Below are positions 42,694-46,143 of a stretch of DNA of 46,143 nt, in pieces (the stretch's first letter is position 1; each line of letters starts with the position of its first letter). The notes under the pieces are model-generated. The model did no database searches. It saw nothing but the letters and a program-made list of their open reading frames with translations, and was not told the DNA's origin. A program made the translations under genes and the position numbers. Source of the stretch: Candidatus Latescibacterota bacterium (lineage in GTDB: Bacteria > Latescibacterota > UBA2968 > UBA8231); NCBI GenBank assembly GCA_007136405.1, contig SLHA01000139.1, forward strand, positions 1 to 46,143, in the 5' to 3' direction.

Positions 42694-44106
42694 ATGGCCG
42701 ACAGCGAAGCGAGTTTCTCCACCATCGCTCAGGCCATGGAACGCCTCGGCCTGAGCCGCGCCGAACTCTATCGGCGGGTCAAGGACAAAGCGCTCAAGGC
42801 CGACAAAACCGACCGCCGGCTGCGCTTTGCCGAGGATGAACTCCAGCGCTACAGCCAGGTTCTGGCTGCCGAGCACGAAACCGTGCAGGAAGCGCTCAGC
42901 CGCTGGCTGACCTTCTTTGCCGAACGACTGGTGCAGAGCGGCCGCGAGGAACCGCCTTCGGTGGCGGAAAAAACAACCGCCGAACAGGTAGCCGAGCTGG
43001 GCCGCCGCATCCTGTTGAGCGCGCTGGCCGGCGAGGTGAACAACCTCTACCTGGATCCGCTTCATCAAGGCGACCGGCTGCTGGTGGGCATCGACGGCCA
43101 CCGCACCGAGCTGGCCCGCTTTCCCGCGCCGCTGGCCGCACCGCTCAAGAGCTGGTTCAAGGCACTGGCGCCACTGACCCAACTGGCCGACAGCGGGGTG
43201 TTCGAGGGGCTGGGCAAATACCAGGACGAAGGCGCTGCCCGCCAGTTTCGTCTGGCTGTGGTGCCCACCCTGCTGGGCGAACACCTGCACCTGCACATCT
43301 ATCTGGATCGCCAGCAGAAGACGCTGGAAGAGTTGGGATACACACCAGCGCAAAGCACCGCTCTGAGCGGGTTGCTGGTCGGGCGCCCGGGCCTGCTGTT
43401 GGTCGTTGGGCCAGCCGAAGCCGCGGCCGAACGGCACCGTCTGGCGCTGGCCCGCCAGTTGAGCGCTGCCGGCCGGCTGGTGGTTTCGCTCGAACACCGG
43501 ATCCAGTACCGCGCCGAGGAACTGATCCAGCTCGATCTGCCCACCGGCCAGCCCTTCGAGCCGCTCTGGCGCGCGGCCCTGGGCATGGGACCGGATGTGC
43601 TGCTCTTCGACCAGGTGGACAGCGCCGCCGAAGCCCGTTCCCTTCTCGAAGGGGTCGGTAGCGGTGCGGTGGTCGTCGCCCAATTGCTCGCGCCCACGGC
43701 CCTGGACGGTCTGGGCCAGTTGCTGCGTTTCGAGATGGACCGCCAGGCCCTGAGCCGCGCCCTGCTCGGGGTAGTCGAACGCGCGGTGATGCGTCGCCTC
43801 TGCCCGGCCTGCCGGACCAGCCGGCCGCCGACCCCGGAAGAAGCTGCGCTGCTGGACGTCGCCCCAGAGGCGGAAATCGGCGTCGCCCAGCGCTGCGACC
43901 ATTGCGGCGACGGTTTTTCCGGACGCCGCTACCTGTGCGGTCTGTGGCCAGCCGACGACGGCTTGGCGCCCTGGATCCGCAGCGCGGCGCCCGACAGCCC
44001 GCTGCCGGCGCCGCCACCCGAGCTGTCGCTGGCCGCCGCGGCCCGCCAGGCCGTGCTGGAAAAGGACGCCCTGCTGGAAGAAGCCCTGCCCTTTTTGCGC
44101 GGTTAG
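42694..44106 (+). CDS. HTH protein fused to a degenerate PilB/GspE-type ATPase
   Basis: 470 residues. Residues 8-53 form an excisionase/MerR-like helix-turn-helix (FSTIAQAMERLGLSRAELYR, then RRLRFAEDELQRY). Residues about 95-420 follow the T2SS/T4P ATPase plan: an N2-like domain (GEVNNLYLDPLHQGDRLLVG, FRLAVVPTLLGEHLHLHIY), a RecA-like core and two CxxC pairs (CPAC 370-373, CDHC 401-404) as in the zinc site of PilB/GspE. The catalytic elements are gone. Where GPTGSGKTT is expected there is GPAEAAAERH (239-248), the Walker B region reads DVLLFDQVDS (301-310), and the His-box is missing. So it probably binds DNA or partners without ATP hydrolysis. GGAGGAATAACTC precedes the ATG. It is three bases behind MscS; no pilus or secretion genes are near. 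Confidence 0.8.
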   Translation: MADSEASFSTIAQAMERLGLSRAELYRRVKDKALKADKTDRRLRFAEDELQRYSQVLAAEHETVQEALSRWLTFFAERLVQSGREEPPSVAEKTTAEQVAELGRRILLSALAGEVNNLYLDPLHQGDRLLVGIDGHRTELARFPAPLAAPLKSWFKALAPLTQLADSGVFEGLGKYQDEGAARQFRLAVVPTLLGEHLHLHIYLDRQQKTLEELGYTPAQSTALSGLLVGRPGLLLVVGPAEAAAERHRLALARQLSAAGRLVVSLEHRIQYRAEELIQLDLPTGQPFEPLWRAALGMGPDVLLFDQVDSAAEARSLLEGVGSGAVVVAQLLAPTALDGLGQLLRFEMDRQALSRALLGVVERAVMRRLCPACRTSRPPTPEEAALLDVAPEAEIGVAQRCDHCGDGFSGRRYLCGLWPADDGLAPWIRSAAPDSPLPAPPPELSLAAAARQAVLEKDALLEEALPFLRG

Positions 44107-44416
44107 AACGCCGGACGTGTCCCATCCGCAGGCCGCGCTGGCTTACGCGCTACGCGCCCGACTACGAATGCAGTCTCTACGCACGCATCTCGTTTCTCGC
44201 TGGCCTCGTTCTCGAGCTAGCCGAGTTCCATCCGTGAAGGAGGCAACGGTTCAAGGCCTGCGCGCGGGGCAACAGAGATCTACTCCGGCGCCTGGACGAT
44301 ACGCCACGCGACTATGCTCAAGAGAAGACACCGTACTCCAGCCGTCCGAGGAGCGCCGCAACCTCGCGCTTGGCGCGTACGAACCCATATCAATCCGGTT
44401 GTCAGCGGACGGAGTG

Positions 44417-44438
44417 AGGCGGCTGCAGACAGCCGCCT
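44417..44438. terminator. Perfect 9-bp stem, 4-base loop hairpin
   Basis: AGGCGGCTG-CAGA-CAGCCGCCT. It stands about 310 bases behind the HTH/pseudo-ATPase stop. There is no T-tract; it may end the K+ channel/MscS transcript or be the stem of a small RNA. Confidence 0.4.
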
Positions 44439-44866
44439 ACTTGGCTCTGCCGGCGAAATGTCTGGCTCACCGATGGGCTGTGCATGTACCGCTGGCCATA
44501 GCGCGTTGCCTACGGGCCCAATGGTAGGGTAGATTTTAAGAGGAGGCCGACGGCAACAAGCGCTTTCACAGGCCTCACGGCGGAGCTTGGCCGCAACTGG
44601 AAGCCAGGAATTGTGCTGTACGGGAAGCGGCTCTGGCACTGAGGACCGCGATCGTGCGACACGGTACCGATCCTGGTGCTGCCGGAGCGAGACCGGCCTT
44701 CTCCTGCCATCTCACGCTGTCATCGCAGAGAGGGCGACAACATGAGATGGAACAGACCCGGCTACTGTCACGGCCGTTGCTTGCCCAACGCTCGCGCCAG
44801 CTTAACGCCGGGCAGCTTATGCCTTCGTACTGCAAGAGGAGAGATTAGAGGCGCACCCAGGCAGAG

Positions 44867-44896
44867 TTGGGGCGCGAGGTCATTGCGTGGTATAAT
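44867..44896 (+). promoter_or_regulatory. Candidate promoter of the HicB chimera
   Basis: TTGGGG (44867-44872) is followed after 18 bases by a perfect TATAAT (44891-44896), 70 bases upstream of the start codon. The -10 lies in the first unit of a 19-bp duplication. Confidence 0.5.
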
Positions 44897-44928
44897 CTCA
44901 GGTGCGTGGAATAATCTTAGGTGCGTGG
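44885..44928. repeat. 19-bp duplication carrying the -10 box
   Basis: GCGTGGTATAATCTCAGGT is followed by GCGTGGAATAATCTTAGGT and a third partial GCGTGG. HicB proteins autoregulate by binding their own promoter, so the direct repeats could be its operator (inference). Confidence 0.65.
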
Positions 44929-44966
44929 CTTCCTATGGCACTGAGCGGATCGAGGAGAGATGGAAG

Positions 44967-46143
44967 ATGAGAAACGAGTTCACCGCCATCTACGAGCGTG
45001 ACGGCGACTGGATCGTGGCCTACTGCCCGGAGATTCCCGGGGCCAACGGACAGGGCCGGACCAGAGAGGAAGCGGAGCAAAGCCTGCAGGAGGCCGTGGC
45101 ACTCATCCTTGAGGACCGGCGAGAGGATGGCTTGCGGGGAGTTCCTGCGGATGCCGAGCGCAGCGCGATGAAGGTGGTGGTTACCGGAACGAGCGATGAC
45201 CCCGAACCGCTGCGTCGCCACGTGCGCACCAAGGCGACGCGCAAGCGCCTGGCCGAGCGCTTCAAGGACCCGAACGACGACCTGCGGCTGGTGATCGTCT
45301 GCGACATGTGGCTGACCGGTTTCGACTGTCCGCCGGCGCACACCATGTACCTGGACAAGCCGCTCGCCGGGCACAACCTGATGCAGGCCATCGCGCGCGT
45401 GAACCGCGTCTACGGCGACAAACCCGGCGGCCTGATCGTCGACCTGCTCGGCCTGGCCGACCAGCTGGCCGATGCGCTGTCCACCTACACCCAGGCCGGT
45501 GGCACCGGCAAAGCCGTGCGCAAGGTGCAGGACGAAGCGGTGCCCGCGATGCAGGCGGCGTTCGAGAAGCTGCGCGGCTTCTTCCACGGCTGCGGCTACG
45601 AGCAGGCGCTCGAGGCGGCGCCCGGAGACGTCCTGCCGGTGTACCTGCGCGCCATCGACCACGTGTTCGGGCAGAACGATGGCTGGAAACGCCTGAGGAC
45701 GCTGGTGAAGGAACTGTCGGCGGCCTTCGCGCTGGCGGTGCCGCGCCCGGAAACAGAAGCCATCACCCCGCATCTGGCCTTCTTCCAGCGTGTGGTGGCG
45801 ATGATCCGCAAGCGGCTGGCCGACGATCGCGGCGGTGGCGCGGGCCACGCCCGGCAGCGCGACATCGACGCGGCCGTGCGCCAGGTGATCGGCGGCGCGG
45901 TCGATGCCGACGAGGTGATCGACCTGTTCGCCGTGGCGGGCCTGTCGGAGGCGCGCCTCGACATTCTCAGCGACGAGTTCCTCGGTCGGGTGGCGGCGCT
46001 GGAGCAGAAGAACCTGGCCCTGGAGACGCTGCGCAAACTCCTCGCCGATCAGATCCGGGCGACGGAGCGGAAGAACATCGTGCAGAGCAGGAAGTTCCGC
46101 GAGGCGCTCGAGGACGCCATGCTGCGGTACACGAACAAGGCGA
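44967..46143 (+). CDS. HicB antitoxin domain fused in frame to HsdR C-terminal region, partial
   Basis: The frame is open from ATG 44967 to the window end (392 codons). Residues 1 to about 67 are a HicB/UPF0150 antitoxin: MRNEFTAIYERDGDWIVAYC, PEIPGANGQGRTREEAEQSL and ALILEDRREDGLRG. From about residue 68 (near 45165) the sequence becomes the C-terminal part of a type I restriction endonuclease R subunit: KVVVTGTSDDPEPLRRHVR, LRLVIVCDMWLTGFDCPPAH, then MYLDKPLAGHNLMQAIARVN and RVYGDKPGGLIVDLLGLADQ. The nuclease domain and the first RecA domain with Walker A are absent, so no restriction activity is expected. No hicA toxin gene is visible. GAGGAG at 44952-44957 supports the start. It is either a deletion fusion or an assembly chimera. 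Confidence 0.82.
   Translation, partial: MRNEFTAIYERDGDWIVAYCPEIPGANGQGRTREEAEQSLQEAVALILEDRREDGLRGVPADAERSAMKVVVTGTSDDPEPLRRHVRTKATRKRLAERFKDPNDDLRLVIVCDMWLTGFDCPPAHTMYLDKPLAGHNLMQAIARVNRVYGDKPGGLIVDLLGLADQLADALSTYTQAGGTGKAVRKVQDEAVPAMQAAFEKLRGFFHGCGYEQALEAAPGDVLPVYLRAIDHVFGQNDGWKRLRTLVKELSAAFALAVPRPETEAITPHLAFFQRVVAMIRKRLADDRGGGAGHARQRDIDAAVRQVIGGAVDADEVIDLFAVAGLSEARLDILSDEFLGRVAALEQKNLALETLRKLLADQIRATERKNIVQSRKFREALEDAMLRYTNKA

Larger units (their letters stand above)
44107..44966. other. 860-base gap before the HicB chimera
   Basis: I see no gene I can support, although several short open frames exist. It contains a strong hairpin (44417-44438), a 19-bp duplication with a -10-like box (44885-44928) and mixed base composition, less codon-biased than the surroundings. 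It may be the scar of a mobile or restriction island. Confidence 0.55.

Noticed and set aside
40600..44106. Type IV pilus or type II secretion locus
   Set aside because: Only a degenerate ATPase-like protein is present; no pilin, inner-membrane platform, secretin or prepilin peptidase is in the window.
44117..44527. 136-codon frame in the gap before hicB
   Set aside because: No ribosome binding site, no domain, Arg/Ala/Ser-rich composition typical of random GC-rich translation.

Overview
The window is a stretch of high-GC chromosomal DNA (roughly 60-65% G+C by eye) with 35 protein-coding genes that I can support. I found no rRNA, tRNA or CRISPR array. Several features fit an uncultured, Gram-negative, environmental heterotroph: a fused SpmA/SpmB protein, several predicted lipoproteins, a CRTAC1-type beta-propeller protein facing a TPR lipoprotein, many metal-dependent hydrolases (four PHP domains, an amidohydrolase, a URO-D-like protein, a polysaccharide deacetylase) and an EndoQ-UvrD fusion. 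Candidate phyla such as Latescibacterota-like lineages would fit. This placement is an inference from gene content and is weak.

Layout. 1-2.6 kb: end of a DUF362 protein and an exported DUF4139 protein. 2.8-7.5 kb (minus): an endonuclease Q/UvrD helicase fusion behind an amidohydrolase. 7.7-9.1 kb: a GtrA-like membrane protein in an AT-richer patch and a membrane-anchored 22-residue-repeat protein. 9.5-10.9 kb: aldo/keto reductase and DUF1622 protein. 11-14.7 kb (minus): copper-type P-ATPase and ZIP transporter, with a DtxR-like dyad upstream. 15.3-20 kb (plus): thioredoxin-fold protein, lipoprotein, AlkP-superfamily hydrolase, GNAT and a sodium:neurotransmitter-type symporter. 20-28.1 kb (minus): aroC, two PHP hydrolases, a URO-D-like protein, SpmAB fusion and polysaccharide deacetylase in a likely operon, then a cysteine hydrolase. 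28.5-36.4 kb: third free-standing PHP protein, TIM-barrel lipoprotein, MFS transporter, FGE-like protein, methyltransferase and CRTAC1-like protein. 36.6-44.1 kb (plus): TPR lipoprotein, two dehydrogenases, K+ channel, MscS channel and a helix-turn-helix protein fused to a catalytically degenerate PilB/GspE ATPase. 45-46.1 kb: a HicB antitoxin domain joined in frame to the C-terminal part of a type I restriction HsdR subunit, running off the window.

The most unusual property is distributed. At about a dozen places, mostly intergenic, there are short degenerate head-to-tail repeats whose unit is different at each locus (11, 15, 17, 18, 19, 22, 24, 26, 36 and 57 bp). The same texture appears inside three proteins, but only in flexible linkers, and the two clean coding arrays have units of 12 and 36 bp, which keep the frame. 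Two 19-bp arrays overlap predicted promoter elements. The other strong leads are the EndoQ-UvrD fusion with a His-rich repeat linker and a C-terminal QLSLL beta-clamp-like motif, the HTH/pseudo-PilB gene three bases behind an MscS gene, and the HicB::HsdR chimera.
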